From Lineus longissimus (lineage: Eukaryota > Nemertea > Pilidiophora > Heteronemertea > Lineidae): a stretch of DNA of 64,000 nt. The first letter of the stretch is position 1; each line of letters begins with the position of its first letter. The notes under the pieces were generated by a model. That model was not told the DNA's origin, made no database searches, and was given only the letters and a program-made list of their open reading frames with translations. Shown here one piece after another: positions 63,633-64,000 of this stretch. A program made the translations under genes and the position numbers. The DNA is taken from positions 18,662,349-18,726,348 of the forward strand of contig NC_088318.1 of NCBI RefSeq assembly GCF_910592395.1, written 5' to 3'.

Positions 63633-64000
63633 ACCTGACCTACTTGGTATTTAGGCCCTCAACTCGTCGTGACTAATGCATTTCGACGTATTTTGATTGC
63701 TATCTCGCCAATGCTTACTCAAACGCCCTGGCTGGTTGTGGCTTGATTTGTGTTACAAAAAAGTTTGTGGAAAAGATAACAAAAAATGCCTACTTACAAA
63801 TCCTCGTTTTCCTTAAATTGATGTTCCGAACGGTAGTGGTCTCTCTTTGTCCGGATGAGGAAAGACCCACTACTCTCTATGTAGTAGGGCCTATGTTTTC
63901 GAATACTATCGTACAAATATCCCTCTTGCATAGATCCTAAGACGGAGCTCTTACCAACCAACCGACTGCTCACTGGTATTCCTTTTGAACTTTTCAAGGA

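Overview
The window is nuclear DNA from a multicellular animal, probably a marine invertebrate bilaterian. Coding segments are short exons (18-262 nt) with GT...AG borders and matching phases, introns carry minisatellites and SINE- or MITE-like repeats, and there are no operons or ribosome-binding sites. Three animal genes can be assembled. I cannot fix the phylum; a lophotrochozoan or invertebrate deuterostome would fit.

Layout. (1) 472-3855 (+): last 10 coding exons of a TBC1D31 (WDR67)-like gene, covering the end of the TBC domain and the long coiled coil; the WD40 part lies outside the window. (2) 6487-23233 (+): an apparently complete CACHD1-like gene (VWFA and Cache domain-containing protein), 22 shared exons plus a choice of two terminal exons. 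An intron near its end holds a ~6 kb C-rich minisatellite (14830-20832) that is free of stops in all three forward frames. (3) 26141-43643 (-): an apparently complete DOK4/5/6-like adaptor (PH + IRS-type PTB, 379 aa), 8 coding exons, with the first exon 13.3 kb upstream of the second. CACHD1 and DOK are tail-to-tail, with candidate poly(A) signals at 23907 and 25031. (4) 43.7-64 kb: mostly gene-free sequence upstream of DOK, with three regular minisatellite or tandem blocks, small duplications, transposon-end-like inverted repeats, a possible regulatory cluster near 46.1 kb and two weak candidate exons (about 50 kb on -, 62.4 kb on +).

Function. From family knowledge, TBC1D31 is a centriolar-satellite/ciliogenesis protein, CACHD1 is an alpha2delta-like single-pass membrane protein that modulates calcium channels and Wnt receptors, and DOK4/5/6 proteins are receptor-tyrosine-kinase adaptors. 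Nothing in the sequence links the three in one pathway.

Most interesting: two phase-compatible terminal exons in CACHD1, each with its own transmembrane helix and PPxY tail; a 248-bp near-perfect foldback in a DOK intron; a partial exon duplication carrying an in-frame stop in the CACHD1 VWA region; an 18-nt microexon; and the 6-kb minisatellite with 330-bp higher-order structure. No toxin, virus or complete transposase/reverse transcriptase gene was recognised.
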